Source: an uncultured Bacteroidales bacterium (GTDB lineage Bacteria; Bacteroidota; Bacteroidia; Bacteroidales; Bacteroidaceae). Taken from it: a DNA stretch of 64,000 nt. The stretch is taken from contig CACWFY010000016.1 of the NCBI GenBank assembly GCA_902760345.1, positions 1 to 64,000 on the forward strand, given 5' to 3'. A program made the translations under genes and the position numbers. The notes beneath the pieces are model-generated. The model made no database searches, was not told the DNA's origin, and saw nothing but the letters and a program-made list of their open reading frames with translations. This document shows, piece after piece, positions 41,094 through 48,000 of the stretch (positions are counted from its first letter, which is position 1; every line of letters begins with the position of its first letter).

Positions 41094-42500
41094 ATGAAAA
41101 TGTATCAGAAACCATTGATGTTACTGTCTGTTGGACTGCTGTTGTGTGGTTCGTTACAGGCGCAAAAGGCAAAAAAAACGATTGTCAGTAGTGATACGGT
41201 ATATGTAAAGAACAATGAGATGCCCAATGCGGGCTATTTCCTGCCGGCACCGCCTGATACTGCTAGTATGGATTTCGTTGACGATATGATTCAATGGCAG
41301 TGGGGTAAGACTCAACGTAATACCCCACGTGGCAAACAGGCAGATAGAGAGTCGCCATGGGAACCCTATATCATGGAGTCGGTAATGTCACAGTGCTTAG
41401 GACTTGATACCATTTGTGCTGAGAAGACTCCTGCATTGGCACGATTCCTGAAGCGGGCATACAACACGGGTAACAAGAGTACGGCCGCAGCCAAGGCACT
41501 GTATATGCGCACTCGTCCTTTTGTGCAGATGGGTGAAGATACATGGGCAACGTATGATACGGACTTCTTACGCACCAATGGTAGCTATCCTTCTGGACAT
41601 ACTTCTCTAGGGTGGGGTACGGCATTGGCCTTTGCCGAGATGTGGCCAGAACTGCAGGACACCATCCTGCGCCGTGGCTTCCAATTCGGTGAGAATCGTA
41701 TAATCACTGGTGCTCATTATCAGAGTGATGTCACTGCAGGCTATCTCTGTGCAGCAGCTGCAGTTGCACGTGCTCACCAGCATCCGGAATATTTGCAGGA
41801 TATTGAAGCTGCACGTGCAGAATATAGAAAGCTAAAAGGACTGCCAGCTAATTATGATCCGGCAGCAAAGGCCGGACTTCCTATGGGCGTGAAAATCCTC
41901 AATGCTCCTGTAGATACGACGAGCTATCGCTATGAAGGCGACTTGTTCAGATATTGGAAGGCTAAGTCTTTGTGTTATGGTCATCGTCGTAAGTTAGCCG
42001 TACAGAATGCCGACCTGAGTGATGAATATTTGATGAGCATCTTCGGCAAAGCTATGGGTATCAAACTGACAAAGGATGGTACCCCTGCAATTACTGAACT
42101 GATTCAGGTGGTGTTTAAACGGAGTCGGTCTGCCGCTAAGGCCTTGAAGGATGTTTATTTCCGTAAGCGTCCATATGTGCAGTTGGGTGATGCGACGCCT
42201 ATTCCCGAATGGGAGGACTATTCGCGCACTTCAAGCAGTTATGCCTCGGCACATGCTAATTTAGGCTGGTGTTTGGCATTGGTGTTGGCAGAGGTGGCTC
42301 CTGAATGGCAGGACGAAGTGTTGCGTATTGGCTATAACTACGGATATGACCGCGTTATCGTTGGCTACCACTGGGCTAGTGATGTAGATGCAGGCCGGTT
42401 GTTGGCCTGTGGCGTGGTAGCTCGCTTACATGCCGATTCTTCCTTCCGGGAACTGGTTAAGAAAGCCAGAGCAGAGTATGTTAAGATAGGAAGTAAATAG
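41094..42500 (+). CDS. Exported tandem PAP2/class A acid phosphatase-like protein
   Basis: This 468-aa protein has signal peptide (MKMYQKPLMLLSVGLLLCGSLQAQ) and two copies of a PhoN-type PAP2 domain. Copy 1 has KALYMRTRPF, GSYPSGHTSLGWG near residue 162 and GENRIITGAHYQSDVTAG, the full set for a vanadate-type acid phosphatase (KxxxxxxRP, PSGH, SRxxxxxHxxxD). Copy 2 has KDVYFRKRPY and YDRVIVGYHWASDVDAG, but its middle motif is SSSYASAHANLGW, so PSGH is changed to ASAH. Copy 1 should hydrolyse phosphomonoesters in the periplasm; copy 2 may have altered activity. Monocistronic, with a terminator. Confidence 0.87.
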   Translation: MKMYQKPLMLLSVGLLLCGSLQAQKAKKTIVSSDTVYVKNNEMPNAGYFLPAPPDTASMDFVDDMIQWQWGKTQRNTPRGKQADRESPWEPYIMESVMSQCLGLDTICAEKTPALARFLKRAYNTGNKSTAAAKALYMRTRPFVQMGEDTWATYDTDFLRTNGSYPSGHTSLGWGTALAFAEMWPELQDTILRRGFQFGENRIITGAHYQSDVTAGYLCAAAAVARAHQHPEYLQDIEAARAEYRKLKGLPANYDPAAKAGLPMGVKILNAPVDTTSYRYEGDLFRYWKAKSLCYGHRRKLAVQNADLSDEYLMSIFGKAMGIKLTKDGTPAITELIQVVFKRSRSAAKALKDVYFRKRPYVQLGDATPIPEWEDYSRTSSSYASAHANLGWCLALVLAEVAPEWQDEVLRIGYNYGYDRVIVGYHWASDVDAGRLLACGVVARLHADSSFRELVKKARAEYVKIGSK

Positions 42501-42511
42501 TGCGATATAGA

Positions 42512-42542
42512 GGGAAAAGCTTAAATTTATTTGGCTTTTCCC
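42512..42542 (+). terminator. Terminator of the tandem phosphatase gene
   Basis: GGGAAAAGC pairs with GCTTTTCCC around a 13-nt AT-rich loop, followed by a pyrimidine run CCTCTCTTTTG. Confidence 0.65.
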
Positions 42543-42627
42543 CCTCTCTTTTGTACCTTTCACCCTTGGTGAAGGTTCTTCCGTTCGGAATTTCTCAAAT
42601 AAATTTGGAATTTCTCTCACTTATTCG

Positions 42628-42635
42628 TACCTTTG
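42628..42635 (+). promoter_or_regulatory. Predicted -7 box for argS
   Basis: TACCTTTG lies 21 nt upstream of the argS ATG. Confidence 0.6.
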
Positions 42636-42656
42636 CAGCCACTTAATAATAAGAGT

Positions 42657-44444
42657 ATGAAGATTGAACAACAGATAATGGCTGCTGCACAGGCAGCTGT
42701 AAAGGCATTGTACGAGCAGGACGTGCCTGAGAAAATGGTGCAGTTGCAGAAGACGCGTAGTGAATTTGAGGGCAATCTGACCCTCGTGGTATTCCCCTTT
42801 GTCAAGATGGCACGCAAGGGTCCCGAACAAACTGGTCAAGAGATTGGTCAGTATTTGGTTGACAACTGTGATGCCATCAGCAAGTTCAATGTGGTGAAAG
42901 GTTTCCTTAACTTGAGTATCGCTGATGCTGCATGGCTCAATCTGTTGGCCGACATTGATCAGGACGACAATTTTGGCAAAAAGATTGCTGACGAGAAGTC
43001 TCCTCTCGTGATGATCGAATACTCTTCACCCAACACCAACAAACCCCTGCACCTGGGTCATGTCCGCAACAACCTCTTAGGATGGAGCTTGGCGCAGATT
43101 ATGGAAGCCAACGGCAACAAGGTGGTGAAGACGAACATCGTGAACGACCGCGGTATCCATATCTGTAAGTCAATGCTGGCCTGGCTGAAATACGGCAACG
43201 GCGAAACACCCGAGTCATCTGGCAAGAAGGGAGACCACCTGATTGGTGACTACTACGTGGCCTTCGATAAGCACTACCGTGAGGAGATTAAGGAACTCAT
43301 GGCTCAGGGCATGGATGAAGAAAAGGCTAAGCAGGAGGCTCCGCTCATCAAGGAGGCTCACGAGATGCTGGTAAAATGGGAGAACAACGATCCCGAGGTA
43401 CGCGCCTTGTGGGAAAAGATGAACAACTGGGTATATGCCGGCTTCGACGAGACATACAAGAAGATGGGCGTTGGCTTCGATAAGATTTACTACGAGAGCC
43501 AGACCTATCTGAAAGGTAAGGCTAAGGTAGAAGAAGGTCTCGCCAAGGGTCTCTTTGAGCGCCATGAGGACAACTCGGTTTGGGCTGACCTGACCAACGA
43601 GGGTCTGGACCAGAAACTGCTGTTGCGTTCTGACGGCACCTCTGTATATATGACACAGGATATCGGTACTGCCGAAATGCGTTTCCAAGACTACCCCATC
43701 GACAAGATGATTTATGTAGTGGGCAACGAGCAGAACTACCACTTCCAGGTACTCTCTATCCTGCTGGACCGCTTAGGATTCAAGTGGGGCAAGGAACTGG
43801 TTCACTTCTCTTACGGTATGGTAGAGCTTCCTAATGGTAAGATGAAGAGCCGCGAAGGAACCGTTGTTGACGCTGACGACCTGATGGAACTGATGGTAGA
43901 GGATGCCTACAAGACCTCGATGGAGCTGGGCAAGTTCGACGATATGACTGAAGAGGAGCGCCGCGAGATTGCCCGCATCGTGGGTATGGGCGCCCTGAAG
44001 TACTTCATTCTGAAGGTGGATGCTCGTAAAAACATGCTGTTCAACCCTGAGGAGAGTATCGACTTCAACGGTAACACCGGTCCCTTCATCCAGTACACCT
44101 ACGCCCGTATCCGCAGCATTCTGCGCAAGGCAGCAAGTTTAACTAGTACAACTAGTCTGGCTAGTACGACTAGCCTTAGTGAGAAGGAAATCGAACTCAT
44201 CCAGAAGATGAGCGAGTTCGGTGCAGCCGTAGAACAGGCCGGCAAGGACTACAGTCCCTCTGGCATCGCTAACTACTGCTACGAGCTGACGAAGGTGTTC
44301 AACCAGTTCTACCATGATTTCTCGATTCTCAACGAGTCTGATGAGCAGAAGAAGGCTGTACGCCTGATGCTGGCCAAGAACGTTGCCAAGATTATCAAGA
44401 GCGGTATGGCCCTGCTGGGTATCGAAGTGCCCGAGCGCATGTAA
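42657..44444 (+). CDS. argS: Arginyl-tRNA synthetase with a repeat-coded insertion
   Basis: ArgS charges tRNA-Arg. Start at the ATG at 42657 (MKIEQQIMAAAQAAVKALY) gives 595 aa; the longer frame begins at TTG inside the promoter. HIGH appears in SSPNTNKPLHLGHVRNNLLG near residue 122. The KMSKS-like loop is GKMKSREGTVVDADDLM near residue 395, and the anticodon-binding domain has FIQYTYARIRSILRKA near residue 480. Just after it, residues about 494-508 read LTSTTSLASTTSLS, coded by a CTAGT nonanucleotide repeat that shares a 14-mer with the rpsB leader. It lies in a solvent-exposed helix junction by position, so function is probably kept. Confidence 0.94.
   Translation: MKIEQQIMAAAQAAVKALYEQDVPEKMVQLQKTRSEFEGNLTLVVFPFVKMARKGPEQTGQEIGQYLVDNCDAISKFNVVKGFLNLSIADAAWLNLLADIDQDDNFGKKIADEKSPLVMIEYSSPNTNKPLHLGHVRNNLLGWSLAQIMEANGNKVVKTNIVNDRGIHICKSMLAWLKYGNGETPESSGKKGDHLIGDYYVAFDKHYREEIKELMAQGMDEEKAKQEAPLIKEAHEMLVKWENNDPEVRALWEKMNNWVYAGFDETYKKMGVGFDKIYYESQTYLKGKAKVEEGLAKGLFERHEDNSVWADLTNEGLDQKLLLRSDGTSVYMTQDIGTAEMRFQDYPIDKMIYVVGNEQNYHFQVLSILLDRLGFKWGKELVHFSYGMVELPNGKMKSREGTVVDADDLMELMVEDAYKTSMELGKFDDMTEEERREIARIVGMGALKYFILKVDARKNMLFNPEESIDFNGNTGPFIQYTYARIRSILRKAASLTSTTSLASTTSLSEKEIELIQKMSEFGAAVEQAGKDYSPSGIANYCYELTKVFNQFYHDFSILNESDEQKKAVRLMLAKNVAKIIKSGMALLGIEVPERM
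44138..44180 (+). repeat. CTAGT nonanucleotide repeat inside argS
   Basis: Four to five 9-nt units of the form nnnACTAGT, in frame, coding Thr/Ser/Leu. The 14-mer at 44142-44155 equals the minus strand of 1591-1604. Confidence 0.8.
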
Positions 44445-44448
44445 TGTA

Positions 44449-44470
44449 TGTCGCGATTTTTGTCGCGACA
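44449..44470 (+). terminator. Hairpin between argS and the RNase H gene
   Basis: TGTCGCGA and TCGCGACA form a perfect 8-bp stem with loop TTTTTG, 4 nt after the argS stop codon. There is no following T-run, so it may be an attenuating or processing hairpin and not a full terminator. Confidence 0.5.
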
Positions 44471-44484
44471 ACAATAATGTAATT

Positions 44485-44946
44485 ATGATTCAGAACCCTC
44501 CTGATTATAGACACGACACCGTTCTGCCCTTGCCCATGGAGGTAAGGGCAGACGCATGGGCCGTAGACGCAGCATGCAGCGGCAACCCTGGCCCTATGGA
44601 GTATCAGGCCATTGATTTGCAGACAGGTGCTCAGGTGTTTCACTTCGGCCCCGTCAAAGGTACCAATAACATCGGAGAGTTTCTGGCCATAGTCCACGCT
44701 TTGGCGCTTTGTTGGCAGAAGGGATTTCACGACAAGACCATTTATAGCGACTCTTATAATGCTATCCTTTGGGTAAACAAACGTCAATGTAAGACAAAAT
44801 TAGAGCGCACTCCTGAAACGGAGCCGCTCTATCAGATTATTCAGCGTGCCGAAAACTGGTTGCGCACACACAATTTCCGCAATCCCATCATTAAATGGGA
44901 GACGAGTCAGTGGGGTGAAGTCCCTGCGGATTTCGGAAGGAAGTAA
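44485..44946 (+). CDS. Ribonuclease H family protein
   Basis: RNase H cleaves RNA in RNA-DNA hybrids. The ATG at 44485 gives MIQNPPDYRHDTVLPLP and 153 aa. Catalytic positions are WAVDAACSGNPGP (first Asp, near residue 25), NNIGEFLAIVHAL (Glu, near residue 62) and IYSDSYNAILW (Asp, near residue 85). The C-terminal KWETSQWGEVPADFGRK carries the last Asp. This is the short type I form common in Bacteroidetes. Its 3' end overlaps ribD by 56 bp tail to tail. Confidence 0.88.
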   Translation: MIQNPPDYRHDTVLPLPMEVRADAWAVDAACSGNPGPMEYQAIDLQTGAQVFHFGPVKGTNNIGEFLAIVHALALCWQKGFHDKTIYSDSYNAILWVNKRQCKTKLERTPETEPLYQIIQRAENWLRTHNFRNPIIKWETSQWGEVPADFGRK

Positions 44947-45844
44947 TCACATTTCCACCATATTCTTTTCTCGAAACAAATACAGCATCTGTAGGAATCT
45001 GTGGAGCTGATGTGCCATTATCAATAGTAATGGTACCCGTTTCTATACGTAGTTCGTCCCACAAATTCGCTTTGATAAACGATTCGTGGGTTTGGCGTCC
45101 ACCTTCAACGATGAGCGATTGGACACCTTGTTGGTAAAGGTCGTCTATGAGCTGGGGTAATGGGCGCTGGTGCGTCAGCACCACACGCTTTGGATTTGGT
45201 CCGTGCCAGTGACGTACCGTCAGTTGTGGGTGTTCGTGTATATCGGTGGTGTGCCCCACAAGGATGGCATCCTCTTCAGCTCGTAGCTGATGTGATAGCA
45301 TCTGTGTCTGCTCGTTGGATATCTGCAGCGCCTTGCCGTGGTTGTCGATGAAGCCATTGGAAGTCTGTGCCCATTTTAAAATGATGTATGGCCGATGCTT
45401 GGCGTGGTAGGTAAAGAAACGGCGGTTCAGCCACTGGCACTCCCGCTCGAGTATGCCGACAGTGACATCTATACCAGCCTTCCGCAACTTCTCTATACCC
45501 TTGCCCTGCACCTCGGCAAATGGATCGATAGTTCCTACAACCACGCGTTTCACTCCTTTTTTGATAATCAAGTCGGCACAGGGTGGGGTCTTTCCATAAT
45601 GTGAGCAGGGCTCCAGTGATACGTAGACAGTGGAATCTTTCAGCAGTCCCTCGTCCTCAGTACGTACAGAAGCAAAGGCATTTACCTCAGCATGCCCTTG
45701 ACCACAACGTACATGATAGCCTTCGCCAATGATTCGACCTTCTGCTACAATCACACAACCAACCATGGGGTTTGGCCGTGCGCCTTGTATGCCGTTTGCC
45801 GCTAGTTGCAAACAACGCTGCATGTATATTTCATCGCTTTTCAT
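44891..45844 (-). CDS. ribD: Bifunctional riboflavin biosynthesis deaminase/reductase RibD
   Basis: RibD deaminates and then reduces the pyrimidine intermediate of riboflavin synthesis. The ATG at 45844 (MKSDEIYMQRCLQLAANGIQ) gives 317 aa; a GTG 4 codons upstream is less likely. The N-terminal deaminase has the zinc site in GQGHAEVNAFASV (HAE) near residue 50 and VSLEPCSHYGKTPPCADLI (PCxxxGxTPPC) near residue 75. The C-terminal half is the reductase (YIILKWAQTSNGFIDN, QSLIVEGGRQTHESFI). The C-terminus lies inside the RNase H gene on the other strand. Confidence 0.93.
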   Translation of the reverse strand: MKSDEIYMQRCLQLAANGIQGARPNPMVGCVIVAEGRIIGEGYHVRCGQGHAEVNAFASVRTEDEGLLKDSTVYVSLEPCSHYGKTPPCADLIIKKGVKRVVVGTIDPFAEVQGKGIEKLRKAGIDVTVGILERECQWLNRRFFTYHAKHRPYIILKWAQTSNGFIDNHGKALQISNEQTQMLSHQLRAEEDAILVGHTTDIHEHPQLTVRHWHGPNPKRVVLTHQRPLPQLIDDLYQQGVQSLIVEGGRQTHESFIKANLWDELRIETGTITIDNGTSAPQIPTDAVFVSRKEYGGNVITSFRNPQGLHPTDSSPI

Positions 45845-45849
45845 ATAAT

Positions 45850-45884
45850 TTTTCACTTTTCACTTTTTACTTTTCACTTTTCTT
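45850..45884. repeat. Heptanucleotide repeat (TTTTCAC) in the ribD-prmC spacer
   Basis: Five 7-nt units, TTTTCAC with one TTTTTAC and one TTTTCTT. The array ends 2 nt before the TACCTTTG box (45887-45894) of the prmC operon. Confidence 0.88.
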
Positions 45885-45913
45885 TGTACCTTTGCATTAT
45901 AAATCTTCCAACG

Positions 45914-46765
45914 ATGACGTACCATCAACTATATCGGCTCTTAGTGCCACTTTATGGTGACGGCGAGGCAAAGGCTGTCGCCCGTATGGTCTATGAGGTA
46001 CGTTTTGGACTATCGCTGTCTGACCTTTTGCTCGGCAAAGATACACAATTATCTGCAGATGACCAAGCACAACTGGAAGAAATCGCTCAGCGCCTTCTGC
46101 AAGCGGAGCCTGTCCAGTATGTTTTGGGGCAAGCAACGTTCTGTGGACATGACTTCTTTGTCAACAGGCATGTGCTGATTCCTCGTCCGGAAACTGAAGA
46201 GCTGTGCCGATGGATTGTAGAAAGTGAAAATCGAAAGGTGAATGGTGAAAATTGTTCTGTTTTGGACATCGGGACGGGTAGTGGGTGTATCGCTATCACG
46301 TTGGCTGCAGAACTGTCTCAAGCACAGGTGACAGCGTGGGACATCTCTGCTGAGGCCTTGAGGGTTGCTGAAGAGAATGCACGGCGTTCCCATGTTCACG
46401 TGTCGTTTGAACAGGTAGATGCTCTACACATTCCTCATTCTTCATCCCTCGTTCCTCATTTTTCTATTCTAGTCAGCAATCCTCCCTATATATGCCTTAA
46501 AGAGCGCGATGCGATGGACGCTAATGTTTTAGAACATGAGCCTCATACGGCATTGTTCGTACCTGACGATGATCCACTATTATTCTATCGTGCTATTGCC
46601 CAATATGGTAGGGAGGCATTGAAAGATGGTGGTTGGCTCTATTTCGAAATCAATCCTCTCTATGCAGAGCCCCTTTGCGATATGCTTTGCGCGATGCGGT
46701 TTTGTCACGTCGAAATAAAAACCGACCAATACGGTAAGCAACGAATGATTAGAGCACAACGATGA
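45914..46765 (+). CDS. prmC: Release factor glutamine methyltransferase, with two repeat-coded insertions
   Basis: PrmC methylates the GGQ glutamine of release factors RF1/RF2. The ATG at 45914 (MTYHQLYRLLVPLYGDGEAK) gives 283 aa; upstream starts lie in the promoter and repeat. Motifs are VLIPRPETEELCRWI near residue 90, VLDIGTGSGCIAITLA (SAM-binding) near residue 116 and the catalytic NPPY in SNPPYICLKE near residue 188. Residues about 102-113 are coded by a GTGAAAA heptamer array (46217-46251) and residues about 172-186 by a CATTCCT array (46429-46470). Both lie in loops beside the motifs. RecX overlaps the stop as ATGA. Confidence 0.93.
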   Translation: MTYHQLYRLLVPLYGDGEAKAVARMVYEVRFGLSLSDLLLGKDTQLSADDQAQLEEIAQRLLQAEPVQYVLGQATFCGHDFFVNRHVLIPRPETEELCRWIVESENRKVNGENCSVLDIGTGSGCIAITLAAELSQAQVTAWDISAEALRVAEENARRSHVHVSFEQVDALHIPHSSSLVPHFSILVSNPPYICLKERDAMDANVLEHEPHTALFVPDDDPLLFYRAIAQYGREALKDGGWLYFEINPLYAEPLCDMLCAMRFCHVEIKTDQYGKQRMIRAQR

Positions 46766-47241
46766 AACAAAGAACCGAACAAGATGTCTTTCTGACGCTG
46801 GCAGCCCTCTGTGCACAGGGAGAGCACTGCCAATACGAAATGTTGGAGAAGATGCGCAGATGGGAAGTCGACGAAACAGTCAAGGCTCGTGTGATGCAGA
46901 AACTGGTCGCTGGTCGCTATATCGATGACGAACGCTTTGCGCGTGCCTTCGTAAAAGATAAGGTGCGATACAACAAGTGGGGCCGTCGCAAGGTAGAACA
47001 GGCCCTATGGCTGAAGCATATTGCCGACGACATTCGCCAGCGAGTGCTCGACGAGGTTGATGATGAAGAATATCTGCGTGTGTTGCGCCCTCTTGTTCAG
47101 CAGAAACGGCGTACTATTAAGGCTGTCGACGACTATGAGAAGAACCGCAAACTTGTACGCTTTGCGCTGAGTCGCGGCTTTACCTTCGATATTATTCGCC
47201 AATGCTTGGATGTTACTGATGACGATGAACTGGTGGACTAG
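46762..47241 (+). CDS. recX: Regulatory protein RecX
   Basis: RecX caps RecA filaments and modulates recombination. The 159-aa product has the three-helix repeat pattern of the family: RRWEVDETVKARVMQKLVAGRYIDDERFARAFVKDKVRYNKWGRRKVEQALWLKHI spans residues about 30-85, with the typical YIDDERFARAFV. Its start overlaps the prmC stop (ATGA), and comF starts inside its last codons, so the three are probably coupled. The pair RecX-ComF could link recombination control with DNA uptake, but this is only context. Confidence 0.9.
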   Translation: MKQRTEQDVFLTLAALCAQGEHCQYEMLEKMRRWEVDETVKARVMQKLVAGRYIDDERFARAFVKDKVRYNKWGRRKVEQALWLKHIADDIRQRVLDEVDDEEYLRVLRPLVQQKRRTIKAVDDYEKNRKLVRFALSRGFTFDIIRQCLDVTDDDELVD

Positions 47242-47926
47242 GCTGTTAGACATCATTTCGCCGCGACAGTGTGTGGTGTGTGGCAGACGGCTGATGCCTT
47301 CTGAGCGTAGCCTATGTACCGTTTGCCTGTTGCATCTGCCACGTACCAATTACCACCTGAATGCCTATGACAATGCGATGAACCGCCTCTTTTGGGGCTT
47401 AGAGCGCGTGGAACGTGCTGCAGCCTACTTTCATTACGAGCCTCATTCAGAGGTGGCCCGTTTGGTGTATGCGTTGAAATATCGCCAACGGCCTGATATT
47501 GGGGAAGATATGGGCCGGCTGATGGCTCGTGAATTAGCTCCAAGTGGTTTCTTTGATGGTATAGATGTGTTGTTTCCGGTACCTTTGGCTCGTAAGCGAC
47601 TTCGTCAGAGAGGTTATAACCAGAGCGAGATGTTGGCGCGCGGCATCAGCGAGGTGACCCATTTGCCCATAGCTGTTGATGTGCTAAGACGTGAGCGTTT
47701 TGAACAGAGCCAGACAGCGTTAGGACGTCGCGAAAGACAGGAAAACGTCGAGGGCGTCTTCGTACAGAAACAGGCTATCAGACTGAATGGTCGGCATGTG
47801 TTGTTAGTCGATGATATCTGTACTACAGGAGCAACGCTATTAGCTTGCATCAAGGCTTTGAAAGATGTTGAAAACCTCCAAATTAGTGTTCTTACACTTG
47901 GCTTGACAAAAAAGTCGGATAAATAG
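47225..47926 (+). CDS. ComF-family phosphoribosyltransferase-like protein
   Basis: ComF is a competence-associated protein of the PRTase fold. The ATG at 47225 (MNWWTRLLDIISPRQCVVC) gives 233 aa. N-terminal zinc-finger-like cysteines are CVVCGRRL and CTVCLLH. YALKYRQRPDIGEDMGRLMA near residue 83 and FPVPLARKRLRQRGYNQSEMLA near residue 118 are family hallmarks. The PRPP loop is LLVDDICTTGATLLACI near residue 198. It overlaps recX by 17 nt. With comEC at 2.9 kb, two competence-type proteins are in this window. Confidence 0.9.
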   Translation: MNWWTRLLDIISPRQCVVCGRRLMPSERSLCTVCLLHLPRTNYHLNAYDNAMNRLFWGLERVERAAAYFHYEPHSEVARLVYALKYRQRPDIGEDMGRLMARELAPSGFFDGIDVLFPVPLARKRLRQRGYNQSEMLARGISEVTHLPIAVDVLRRERFEQSQTALGRRERQENVEGVFVQKQAIRLNGRHVLLVDDICTTGATLLACIKALKDVENLQISVLTLGLTKKSDK

Positions 47927-47950
47927 TAGCTGTAATTGAAAAATTCTTAG

Positions 47951-47958
47951 TACCTTTG
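47951..47958 (+). promoter_or_regulatory. Predicted -7 box of the exopolysaccharide export operon
   Basis: TACCTTTG lies 43 nt upstream of the tyrosine kinase start. Confidence 0.6.
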
Positions 47959-48000
47959 CAGCGGTTTATGAAATAACTACAACATATTTATAGATTAGAA

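Noticed and set aside
46049-46399. Minus-strand frames inside prmC
   Set aside because: They are shadows of the prmC coding strand, made open by the low-complexity heptamer arrays.
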